From assembly GCF_900107795.1 (NCBI RefSeq), contig NZ_FNRL01000024.1, forward strand, positions 42,598 to 106,597: a stretch of 64,000 nucleotides of DNA, in the 5' to 3' direction. Shown piece by piece: positions 7,345-14,843 of the stretch. Under the pieces are notes generated by a model, which had not been told where the DNA came from, did not search any database, and saw only the letters and a list, made by a program, of their open reading frames with translations. A program made the position numbers and the translations under genes. The first letter of the stretch is position 1. Every line of letters begins with the position of its first letter. The DNA comes from Chitinophaga terrae (ex Kim and Jung 2007) (lineage in GTDB: Bacteria > Bacteroidota > Bacteroidia > Chitinophagales > Chitinophagaceae).

Positions 7345-8235
7345 ACTTACTTCCACGCTCCACTCGTTTCCGCTGCCAATCTGGTGTACGGCAGCAAAAT
7401 TCCCCTGGTTTAAAGCAAACGATAATTCCATCAGGCTGTTCAGGTAAGCCAAAGGTTGCCCTACCGGCACCTCCCCGAATGTTTGTTCATATGGCGCGTC
7501 TGTTTCAAATACTTTCTTACCCTGGTGATAGAATATGACGTGAAATACATCTCCATACCCGGGATGAAGCGTATTGAGAATATCCTGGCCGATGTTAGTC
7601 CAGATGTTGCCATATTGCACATCCAGCACGGGAATATTTCCTTTGATCACATTATTCTCTACAGTGGCTTCCTGGTAAGGCAAAGTAACTACCGTTGCCG
7701 CCAGCAAAGGGCCTACCTGTTCGAAAGATATCTTGCCTGACGCCAGTCTTGCCGCTGTATAGGCGTAAACATCCCGACCATGAAAAGTGTAAGAGCCTTT
7801 GGAGCCTTGTCGCCTGTTCACTGCTTCATTGATCTCCCGTACCGCTGCTATACCGAGCGAGGAGGCTACCAGGGTAAGCGTTCCATTATCGGGTGTAACA
7901 ATGAAATGCCCGGACCTGGTTTTCAGAACAACTGACTTCCTATCTGTTCCAACGCCAGGGTCTACAACCGAAACAAATACAGTTCCCCTGGGCCAGTAGG
8001 CAACTGTTTGCTCCAGGCGATAGGCTGCTTCCCAAATATTGTAAGCGGGAATTTCATGGGTTAGATCAAATAACCTGAGCGAGGGATCAACTGTAATAGC
8101 CACGCCTTTCATGGCTGCTACAGCGCCGTCTTTCAATCCAAAATCAGATTGCATGACCACTGTTTTGTTCTGGGCGAATGCGGCCAGGTTGCAGGCAAGA
8201 AGAAAAGAAAGCAGCAGTAACCGGATAGTTTTCAT
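7327..8235 (-). CDS. S-adenosyl-L-methionine hydrolase (DUF62), with signal peptide
   Basis: A 302-residue member of the SAM hydroxide adenosyltransferase/fluorinase superfamily, whose water-using members cleave SAM to adenosine and methionine. Visible features are the N-terminal S-D-F-G-L-K-D loop (Asp31), V-V-D-P-G-V-G-T-D-R (Asp and Arg of the Asp-Arg-His triad), P-D-N-G-T-L, and T-F-H-G-R-D-V-Y (the His). The start at 8235 gives a clear signal peptide (MKTIRLLLLSFLLACNLAAFAQ), which is odd because characterised relatives are cytosolic and SAM is an intracellular metabolite. Family is sure; compartment and role are inferred. Confidence 0.87.
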   Translation of the reverse strand: MKTIRLLLLSFLLACNLAAFAQNKTVVMQSDFGLKDGAVAAMKGVAITVDPSLRLFDLTHEIPAYNIWEAAYRLEQTVAYWPRGTVFVSVVDPGVGTDRKSVVLKTRSGHFIVTPDNGTLTLVASSLGIAAVREINEAVNRRQGSKGSYTFHGRDVYAYTAARLASGKISFEQVGPLLAATVVTLPYQEATVENNVIKGNIPVLDVQYGNIWTNIGQDILNTLHPGYGDVFHVIFYHQGKKVFETDAPYEQTFGEVPVGQPLAYLNSLMELSFALNQGNFAAVHQIGSGNEWSVEVSLPAKR

Positions 8236-8382
8236 GGCAAATAAGCATATTATAATTACCCGGAAATTACGCAATGAAGTTGTAATCCAAAAAATATGAC
8301 TGAAGTGCTATTACAGCAGGCGCCATTAACTTGGTACTTTATCTGGTTACAATCCTTTCACCCTCGAATAACATCCCGTAAT

Positions 8383-9480
8383 ATGAAGAAGCTAAATAGT
8401 ATCCAGTTCCTCCGCGCCTTTGCCATCTTATTACTGATCTACGCCGGAGCTATACAACTGGCGTCTACCTTTGCCAAATCGCAACAACAACAATTCTTTC
8501 ATCTGCGTTATTTCGGTTTCATGGGCCTCGACCTTTTCATGGTGATCGCCGGGTTTATGACTGGCTATTCTTTCTATTATTACAGTGGGAAGAAAGACGG
8601 GATAGAGTTTTTAAAGAACCGCTTTCTGCGTATCAATCCATTATACTATATCGGCACGTTGATCTTTATGGTGTTTGTATGCTTCCTTCATAAGAACTTT
8701 CCTTTCGTGCTGGTATTATCCGGGTTGCGCGATATGTTCCTTCCATTCAGGGTACTAAATGCGCAACAGCAATTTTACCTGTTGCTGGTAGATTCGTGGC
8801 CCTTCACCTTTCTTTGGCTTTTCTATATCTTATTTGCATTAACCATCTTTTTCAGGATCAAAAAGAAATTGTTGGTATTAGGTCTGTTGCTGTTAGTATT
8901 AAGCATAGCTGGTTTTTATATTACTGCTTATGTGCAGTTCCGTGCTAAATATGTTACCAGTCCTATTATGCTGGAGTATTTATCCGGCCTGCTTATCTAT
9001 TGGTTGTACAGGGAGCGGAAGATACCCGGATATGCGGCTACAGCTTTCCTGATATTGGGAGTAGCAGGTTATATCTATAACATCTTCTTTGGAGATAATG
9101 ATATATTCAGAACAAAGGGAGATCTTGACCAGATCTATGAATTAAGACATGTATTGTTGATGGGAGTTCCGGCTGTTATGTTGGTTGCAGGTTGCATAGA
9201 GATGGAACGCAACGGGAAATTGATGCCGGTCTGGAACAACCGCTGGTTTTTGCTGACCGGCAATGCCGCTTATTCTATCTTCCTGGTTTACCCGACCGTT
9301 TACTTCCTGTTGATCATGGGATATATACAAATAGGGAAAGCGCCGAACCCCGACCTGAATATCTGGCTGCACATGCCTATTGCCTGGGGTCTGGGTATAT
9401 TATTTTACAGGAAAGTGGAAATCCCTTTACTGGCTATGTTTGAAACCCCTCATACCCCAACAACTTATGCCAACGCATAG
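8383..9480 (+). CDS. Acyltransferase-3 family membrane protein, probably inactive
   Basis: A 365-residue, roughly ten-helix OafA-like protein; the start at 8383 (M-K-K-L-N-S-I-Q-F-L-R-A) aligns with the next gene. Active members transfer acyl groups to surface sugars and use an R-x10-H motif in the first helix. Here Arg is kept (L-R-A-F-A-I) but the His position is Gly (I-Y-A-G). The W-S-L-x-x-E segment of the neighbour is replaced by S-W-P-F-T-F-L-W. It lies 24 bp before the normal copy and is probably a diverged, non-catalytic duplicate. Confidence 0.82.
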   Translation: MKKLNSIQFLRAFAILLLIYAGAIQLASTFAKSQQQQFFHLRYFGFMGLDLFMVIAGFMTGYSFYYYSGKKDGIEFLKNRFLRINPLYYIGTLIFMVFVCFLHKNFPFVLVLSGLRDMFLPFRVLNAQQQFYLLLVDSWPFTFLWLFYILFALTIFFRIKKKLLVLGLLLLVLSIAGFYITAYVQFRAKYVTSPIMLEYLSGLLIYWLYRERKIPGYAATAFLILGVAGYIYNIFFGDNDIFRTKGDLDQIYELRHVLLMGVPAVMLVAGCIEMERNGKLMPVWNNRWFLLTGNAAYSIFLVYPTVYFLLIMGYIQIGKAPNPDLNIWLHMPIAWGLGILFYRKVEIPLLAMFETPHTPTTYANA

Positions 9481-9503
9481 GTTAACCATTCAAAGCATGC
9501 GCT

Positions 9504-10586
9504 ATGAAAATTAACAGCATTCAGGCGTTACGTGCGTTAGCTGTAATACTGGTAACGCATGTGCACTCTATCGACCTTCAAATGATGTTTGCCAGGTCAT
9601 TCCAGGAAAGCTTTTACTACCTGCAAAACCTTGGGGCTATTGGGGTAGATCTCTTTTTCGTGATATCGGGTTTTATTATCAGTCATGTTGCGGGACGTTA
9701 TAGCGGAACCAGCGACGCGCTTAAGTTCCTGGAAAAACGTTTCCTGCGCATCAATCCTGTCTACTACCTGGCAACGGCTATATATTTTGTGCTGATATGC
9801 TTCCTGGATGCGCGGATGGGATTGAATGAATTATTTATCAGGGCGTTAAATGCGCTGCTGATCATTCCTGTTATTGAACCCCAGTTACACCCGTTTGTAC
9901 CGGTACTGGGCGTTGGTTGGTCTTTAAGCTTCGAATGGATGTTCTATCTCTTTTTCTGCCTAACTATCCTGCTGAGGATAAAGTATAAAGTTCCTTTTCT
10001 CGTGGTGCTGATAGTTGTAATAGTGACATTGGGTCGTATCTACCATCCAAATTTCTGGGTAACCTTTTACAGTCACCCGTTGTTGCTTGAATTCCTGTTT
10101 GGGGTGATCATGCATTGGGTATACAACCATGTTCGTATAGGAAGAGGCGTTGCATTTATGTTATTCGCGCTTGGAGGGGGCGGGTACATCTTCAATATAT
10201 TCCATAATTTCAAAGACATCGCGGAGTTGCCGAACATCCTGCAGGCCGATGATCAACTGAACAGGGTCCTGCTCTGGGGAGTGCCCAGCCTGTTCCTATT
10301 TGCGGGGTCAGTTTTCCTGGAAAAGGCCGGGGTATGGCGCAAGTTATGGAGCCATCCCTTTGTGCTGTTGCTTGGCGATGCGTCTTACTCTATTTACCTG
10401 TGCCATCCGATCGTGTATTATATCCTGATGTTCATTTATGTTAAAATCGGTTTCTTCCTCAACGCTGATCTGGCGGTTATTTTACAAATGATGCTGGGGG
10501 TAGCGGGAGGACTGCTTTTCTACAAAACGATTGAAAAGCCTGTTATCGCCTATTTCCATCCACCTGTGCAAAAGCTGACAGCCTAA
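9504..10586 (+). CDS. Acyltransferase-3 (OafA-like) family protein
   Basis: A 360-residue integral membrane acyltransferase. Helix 1 carries the full R-x10-H motif (L-R-A-L-A-V-I-L-V-T-H-V-H), followed by D-L-F-F-V-I-S-G-F-I-I-S and V-G-W-S-L-S-F-E-W-M-F-Y. Such enzymes move acetyl or other acyl groups across the inner membrane onto polysaccharides, lipids or antibiotics; the acceptor is unknown. It is the only intact and apparently active copy of three tandem paralogs (8383, 9504, 10613). Confidence 0.9.
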   Translation: MKINSIQALRALAVILVTHVHSIDLQMMFARSFQESFYYLQNLGAIGVDLFFVISGFIISHVAGRYSGTSDALKFLEKRFLRINPVYYLATAIYFVLICFLDARMGLNELFIRALNALLIIPVIEPQLHPFVPVLGVGWSLSFEWMFYLFFCLTILLRIKYKVPFLVVLIVVIVTLGRIYHPNFWVTFYSHPLLLEFLFGVIMHWVYNHVRIGRGVAFMLFALGGGGYIFNIFHNFKDIAELPNILQADDQLNRVLLWGVPSLFLFAGSVFLEKAGVWRKLWSHPFVLLLGDASYSIYLCHPIVYYILMFIYVKIGFFLNADLAVILQMMLGVAGGLLFYKTIEKPVIAYFHPPVQKLTA

Positions 10587-10612
10587 CAGGTTTAGTAACT
10601 GGCCGGATATTT

Positions 10613-10847
10613 ATGAAACTAAACAGTATACAGGTATTGCGGGCTTTAGCCGTTGTATCTGTTACGTATATCCATGCGATGCGTTTGCAAAGCCAGTTTG
10701 CCCATTCTTATCAACAGCCTTTTTATAGGTTGGATGATTGCGGGGTGCAATATGATTAATGGGGGATTGAGCAGGATATTTTTTACCGGTGGGCGGGCAG
10801 CCGTTATAGCTTATTTCCAGACGACCAGACAAAAACTGCCGGCATAA
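10613..10847 (+). pseudogene. Remnant of a third acyltransferase-3 gene
   Basis: The first 40-odd codons from ATG 10613 read M-K-L-N-S-I-Q-V-L-R-A-L-A-V and keep the R-x10-H motif (V-T-Y-I-H), closely matching the start of the gene at 9504. That frame stops at 10757-10759. In another frame the last codons before TAA 10847 (V-I-A-Y-F-Q-T-T-R-Q-K-L-P-A) match the C-terminus of the same neighbour (V-I-A-Y-F-H-P-P-V-Q-K-L-T-A). The whole middle, about 280 codons, is gone. An internal deletion in a tandem duplicate explains both ends. Confidence 0.85.
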
Positions 10848-10891
10848 AAATGACCGGCAGCATACATAAAAAGTGTGAATCTGACCTCTTG

Positions 10892-11797
10892 TTAATCTGC
10901 TTTTCCTGTATTGGAACTATTAGCTTTCGCGGGATACCAGCCGCCACGCTTCATCCATGAAAGCATGGGGGCCAGCCAGTCTTCCGTCGGTTCCCGTTGT
11001 ACGAAGCCATGGTCGCCTGTCGGGTAAAGGTGAAGTTCCGCGGGTATACCTACTTTGACCAGGCTTTGATAAAATACAGTACTGTTGTTTACGTTCACTA
11101 CCTGGTCGTCGTTGGTATGGGCTATATAAGCCGGTGGGGTGTTATTGTTCACCCATTCTTCGTTGGAGAAGAATTCTATCTTCTCTTTGGAGGGATTAGG
11201 TCCTAAAAGGCTGTTCAGTGAGCCTTCATGTGCGAGCCCTTTTTGCATACTGATAACGGGGTATACCAGTATCATGAAATCGGGGCGTAGGTCTGTTTTT
11301 TCGGGGTTGGGTATCAGCGTTTTAAAGCTATGCGTACCCAGTGTTGCGGCTAGATGTCCTCCTGCAGAATAACCTGCAATTCCTATTTTGTTCTTATCCA
11401 GGCCCCATTCGCTGGCCCGGCTTCTTACCACCCGGATTGCCTGTTCGGCATCCTGCAATGGAGCTATGCTTTTATCTCTCATTTTAGTATCAGATGGGAG
11501 ACGATATTTCAATACAAAAGCGGTTACACCTTTATCGGCGAATGCTTTTGCCACATCCAACCCTTCTTCTTTGAATGCCAGGAAAGCGTATGCGCCTCCC
11601 GGGAAGATAATGATAGCAGTACCGTTGGCTTTACCGGGTGCAGGTTTGAAAATGGTTAGCGTCGGAATATCTTCTGTGGTTAGTTTACCAATACTATTGG
11701 GAATAGAATCTTTATAAAGGGGGATTTCCTGTTGTGCTTGCAGTGTGCCGGCGGTTCCTAAAATGGCTAATAACAATCCTAATGTTAATACTTTCAT
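10892..11797 (-). CDS. Exported alpha/beta hydrolase (esterase/lipase, acetylesterase-like)
   Basis: A 301-residue secreted hydrolase with signal peptide MKVLTLGLLLAILGTAGTLQAQ. It has I-I-I-F-P-G-G-A-Y (oxyanion region, in the place of H-G-G), nucleophile elbow G-Y-S-A-G-G-H, an acid in T-N-D-D-Q-V-V and the catalytic His in G-D-H-G-F. It is closest in layout to bacterial acetyl-xylan or feruloyl esterase-like proteins (BD-FAE type). It probably de-esterifies plant or glycan material in the periplasm. Single gene on the minus strand. Confidence 0.87.
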   Translation of the reverse strand: MKVLTLGLLLAILGTAGTLQAQQEIPLYKDSIPNSIGKLTTEDIPTLTIFKPAPGKANGTAIIIFPGGAYAFLAFKEEGLDVAKAFADKGVTAFVLKYRLPSDTKMRDKSIAPLQDAEQAIRVVRSRASEWGLDKNKIGIAGYSAGGHLAATLGTHSFKTLIPNPEKTDLRPDFMILVYPVISMQKGLAHEGSLNSLLGPNPSKEKIEFFSNEEWVNNNTPPAYIAHTNDDQVVNVNNSTVFYQSLVKVGIPAELHLYPTGDHGFVQREPTEDWLAPMLSWMKRGGWYPAKANSSNTGKAD

Positions 11798-12104
11798 GAT
11801 CTTTGTTTAAGAAACTGGATTTAAGCATATGAAAGTAGAACAAAGGGCCTGGACGTTTGTTTCACCGAGGTAAAGCGGATCTGCTTAACAACTGATTAAC
11901 AAAAACAGCGTTCACGCAACAATTTATCGCCGTTGTTGTAATCATTGTATCGTACAGGTTAAACCTGTTGGAGAAGCGTAGTTACTGACCACGCAGCAAA
12001 GCGGCAACCGGCTGCATGAACAAATGGCAAAGCCAGGCAGGAAACGGGCATAAAACGGCAGGCGGTTAACCCGGTAGAATCATCACTTTTAAATCATCAG
12101 GACC
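11798..12104. other. Intergenic region with a 15-bp palindrome
   Basis: No gene seen between the divergent esterase and PepSY-like genes. It holds a perfect odd palindrome, ACAGGTTAAACCTGT (11954-11968, centre A), which could be an operator for either gene. No good TAnnTTTG box is seen on either strand. Confidence 0.4.
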
Positions 12105-12536
12105 ATGAAATACTTTATCTCTTTACTTCTAATCTTACCGGCTTATCTACCCGGGCATTCCCAGGGCAACGACATACCCAACGCCGTTATGAAAACATTC
12201 AAAGCAAAATTCCCTGCCGCTGCCAAAACGGAATGGGAAAGAAAAGGTGATATTTACCAGGCCGAGTTTGAAATCGGGCGAGCGGACCACAAAGCCTGTT
12301 TTGATGAAACGGGACGCCTCACCATTTACAAAATGGAAATTCCCGTCGCCGAGCTGCCAGTTCCTGTTTTAAAAGCTATCCGGAAACAATACAAAGGATA
12401 TACGATAGACGATGTGGATAAAGTAGATAATAGCGGTAAAATCTATTACCAGGTTGAGTTGGATGGTCGCCCTGCGGATGCAAAGGTGATCTTCTCCCCT
12501 GATGGCGCTATCCTGAACGATGAGGCTTTCTGGTGA
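12105..12536 (+). CDS. PepSY-like (BLIP-like) exported protein
   Basis: A 143-residue protein with signal peptide MKYFISLLLILPAYLPGHSQ and two PepSY-like repeats. The first is P-N-A-V-M-K-T-F-K-A-K-F-P-A-A-A-K-T-E-W-E then Y-Q-A-E-F; the second is P-V-P-V-L-K-A-I-R-K-Q-Y-K-G-Y then Y-Q-V-E-L-D-G. This family is very common in Bacteroidota and is thought to be periplasmic, binding proteins or inhibiting proteases; no specific activity is proven. Monocistronic. Confidence 0.82.
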   Translation: MKYFISLLLILPAYLPGHSQGNDIPNAVMKTFKAKFPAAAKTEWERKGDIYQAEFEIGRADHKACFDETGRLTIYKMEIPVAELPVPVLKAIRKQYKGYTIDDVDKVDNSGKIYYQVELDGRPADAKVIFSPDGAILNDEAFW

Positions 12537-12659
12537 ACAGGCTGTTTGCTGAAAGAGGCATGGAATACCCCGGCAGTTTATTACGTAAACGGTTAAGTAA
12601 AAAGTAATGGTTGGGTATTTTAAAAAAATGTTACCGCGCTATTTCCGCAGCGGGCCGCC

Positions 12660-12678
12660 TTATGTTTATATAACATAA
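12660..12678. promoter_or_regulatory. Inverted repeat before the PI-PLC gene
   Basis: TTATGTT-TATAT-AACATAA, 7-bp perfect arms ending 12 bp before the start codon. Could be an operator or an mRNA leader hairpin. No proof. Confidence 0.3.
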
Positions 12679-12690
12679 AAAATTCCTCTT

Positions 12691-13656
12691 ATGAAGCGTC
12701 ACACCTATTTACTGGCATTGCTGACACTAGGATTATTCAGCTGCAAAAAAGACCTCACAAATCCAGAAACCAGGTTACCAGAGAACAGCAACAACAGCCT
12801 GATCACTGCATCTGCACTCACCGTTTCGCTAACTGCATGGATGGGAGCTATTAACGACAACACTTCGTTATCGGCGCTTTCCATTCCCGGCACCCACGAC
12901 AGCGGCGCACGTGTAGAACCAGTCAGTGGTACAGCAAAATGCCAGAACCTATCTATCCGTGAACAATTAGACGCCGGTACAAGGTATCTCGACATCCGAT
13001 GCAGGCACATTGGAGATGCATTTGCCATTCATCATGGCTCCATCTATCAAAACCTTAACTTCAATGATGTAATAACTGCCTGTTACGATTTCCTTGCAAC
13101 CAATCCTACGGAAACCATTATCATGAGCGTCAAAGAAGAGTACGACCCAAGCAACAACACCCGGTCGTTTGAGCAAACCTTCGATAGCTACACACAGGCT
13201 AATCCCAGCAAATGGGTACTGGGCGCTACTATCCCAACCCTGGGTTCCGTAAGGGGAAAAATTGTGCTGCTCCGCAGGTTCGGCGCCAGCAATACTCCAA
13301 AGGGTATTGATGCCACCAACTGGGCCGACAACACTACTTTTTCCATCAATAACGGCAACGCCAATCTGAGGGTACAGGATCAGTACGTGGTTCCTGACAA
13401 TAACGGAAAGTGGACAAGCATTACTAACTTACTTTCAGAAGCCTACAGCGGTAGTTCTTCTGTACTTTACCTTAACTACACCAGCGGATATAAATCCCTG
13501 ATCTTTGGCATTCCGAGTATCACTACCGTATCAAATGCGATCAATCCAAAGACTGATACTTATTTTACTACCAACACTCATGGCAGGTATGGAGTTATAC
13601 CGATGGATTTCGCCACAGCCAGCAGGAATACCCTTATCATTAATACAAACTTCTAG
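12691..13656 (+). CDS. Phosphatidylinositol-specific phospholipase C-like lipoprotein
   Basis: A 321-residue PI-PLC-fold protein. The N-terminus is a lipoprotein signal (L-T-L-G-L-F-S-C-K-K). Catalytic features of bacterial PI-PLC are present: first His in I-P-G-T-H-D-S (about residue 70), R-Y-L-D-I-R-C-R and second His in I-H-H-G-S. Bacterial PI-PLCs cleave phosphatidylinositol or GPI anchors by acid/base His chemistry without calcium. Its place on the cell surface or periplasm suggests lipid or glycolipid scavenging. Single gene. Confidence 0.88.
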   Translation: MKRHTYLLALLTLGLFSCKKDLTNPETRLPENSNNSLITASALTVSLTAWMGAINDNTSLSALSIPGTHDSGARVEPVSGTAKCQNLSIREQLDAGTRYLDIRCRHIGDAFAIHHGSIYQNLNFNDVITACYDFLATNPTETIIMSVKEEYDPSNNTRSFEQTFDSYTQANPSKWVLGATIPTLGSVRGKIVLLRRFGASNTPKGIDATNWADNTTFSINNGNANLRVQDQYVVPDNNGKWTSITNLLSEAYSGSSSVLYLNYTSGYKSLIFGIPSITTVSNAINPKTDTYFTTNTHGRYGVIPMDFATASRNTLIINTNF

Positions 13657-13698
13657 CTGGCGATACTGATAATTTCTGGTTTCTGATCATAGGTCTTT

Positions 13699-13718
13699 GG
13701 GCGGGGGCAACCCCGCCC
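13699..13718. terminator. GC-rich hairpin, probable terminator
   Basis: Perfect 8-bp stem GGGCGGGG-GCAA-CCCCGCCC between the convergent PI-PLC and mrpG genes. No long T-run follows, so the activity is less certain. Confidence 0.45.
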
Positions 13719-13731
13719 TTACAGCAAAAGG

Positions 13732-14100
13732 TCATTGTTTCTCCCCTTCCTCACTTTCCAACTGGTGCGTCTGGTCGTTATACTTTCCTTTCAGTTCGTC
13801 TACCACCGAATGCTTCCAAAGCCTTGTTCCTATCAGGTAAGCCGCCCTTCCGATCATATGTCCTGCTACCGGGGCCGTTAATACCAGGAAGAAGATGATA
13901 GCCAGTACCTTGGTACTGATAGAAACGTCTGCAAAGAAAACAGCGGCTGCAGCCAGCAACAAACCTATACCCAACGTAGCTGCTTTGATAGTGACAGACA
14001 ATTGCAGGTAGAAGTCCGGCATTCTTGCTATCCCGATTGCCGCAATCAACACCACTATCGATCCAACGGTACATAAAAACATGATTAATATATCACTCAT
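13732..14100 (-). CDS. mrpG: Na+/H+ antiporter subunit G
   Basis: A 122-residue, three-helix MnhG/PhaG protein, the last gene of the Mrp operon. Motifs include I-G-I-A-R-M-P-D-F-Y-L-Q-L-S-V-T-I-K-A and a helix ending L-T-A-P-V-A-G-H-M-I-G-R-A-A-Y. It is a small structural subunit of the multi-subunit cation/proton antiporter in the inner membrane. Its start overlaps mrpF by 8 bp, implying translational coupling. The C-terminal tail is charged (Q-L-E-S-E-E-G-E-K-Q). Confidence 0.92.
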   Translation of the reverse strand: MSDILIMFLCTVGSIVVLIAAIGIARMPDFYLQLSVTIKAATLGIGLLLAAAAVFFADVSISTKVLAIIFFLVLTAPVAGHMIGRAAYLIGTRLWKHSVVDELKGKYNDQTHQLESEEGEKQ

Positions 14101-14368
14101 TCTCTTTCTTTTTTTCCAGGTAATAAGAAAATGCTATCGTTCCCAAAAATGCGATCAGCGCCAGTATCATCGCATCGTCCAGGAACGTGGATTGCCCCGT
14201 CTGGATACTGTAGATGGTAATGATCCCTATACCGATGGTGATCAGCAGATCCAGCGCTATTACCCTGTTCACAATGGCAGGCCCTTTGAAAAAGCGGTAT
14301 GCTACCAGCAGCACAGCCAGCAACAGGATAGGCAATACAACATATGTCAAATATTCGTTCAGGTTCAT
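14093..14368 (-). CDS. mrpF: Na+/H+ antiporter subunit F
   Basis: A 91-residue, three-helix MnhF/PhaF subunit. It has the typical Y-R-F-F-K-G-P-A-I-V-N-R-V-I-A-L-D-L-L segment and D-D-A-M-I-L-A-L-I-A-F-L-G-T-I-A-F-S-Y-Y-L-E. It overlaps mrpE by 4 bp upstream and mrpG by 8 bp downstream. Works only as part of the full Mrp complex. Confidence 0.92.
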   Translation of the reverse strand: MNLNEYLTYVVLPILLLAVLLVAYRFFKGPAIVNRVIALDLLITIGIGIITIYSIQTGQSTFLDDAMILALIAFLGTIAFSYYLEKKKENE

Positions 14369-14841
14369 CGTAAAATATCTAGCAAACGTTTTTCCAATCC
14401 TCCTTTGATCTGTTGGATAAAGGCGTCTTTATCTTCCAGGTACATCACATGTATATAAACAACTTTTTTGTCATCGCTTACATCCAGTATCAGGGTACCC
14501 GGGGTCAGGGAAATAAGGTTAGTAAAGAAAGTGATCTCCAGGTTTGTTCTTGCATCCAGCGGGTATTTTACAATTCCAGGCTTCATGAAGAAGCGGGGCG
14601 TGATCACATCATACGCCACATGCAGGTTAGCTTTCAGCATCTCATAAATGAAAAAGAAAATAAAGCTGATGATCGCCGGCACACGGGTAAAATATCTCTT
14701 GGAGTCATCTTCTTCTCCCACTATCCACAATATCACATAACTCAAAATAAACCCAAATGCAAAATTCACTACTACCAGTTCCCCTGTTAGCATAACCCAA
14801 ATGAGGGTGAGCATAATATTTAATAGAAATTGTTTTATCAT
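14365..14841 (-). CDS. mrpE: Na+/H+ antiporter subunit E
   Basis: A 158-residue MnhE/PhaE subunit. It starts with hydrophobic helices (L-T-L-I-W-V-M-L-T-G-E) and ends with a cytoplasmic domain carrying T-F-F-T-N-L-I-S-L-T-P-G-T-L-I-L-D-V-S, the conserved S-L-T-P-G-T block of the family. It lies 2 bp after mrpD and overlaps mrpF by 4 bp. Needed for assembly or full activity of the antiporter in studied bacteria. Confidence 0.92.
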   Translation of the reverse strand: MIKQFLLNIMLTLIWVMLTGELVVVNFAFGFILSYVILWIVGEEDDSKRYFTRVPAIISFIFFFIYEMLKANLHVAYDVITPRFFMKPGIVKYPLDARTNLEITFFTNLISLTPGTLILDVSDDKKVVYIHVMYLEDKDAFIQQIKGGLEKRLLDILR

Positions 14842-14843
14842 GC

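Noticed and set aside
10653..10847. A separate small protein gene overlapping the third acyltransferase copy
   Set aside because: Its last residues match the acyltransferase C-terminus and its first part is an out-of-frame read of the same ancestral gene, so it is a pseudogene fragment.
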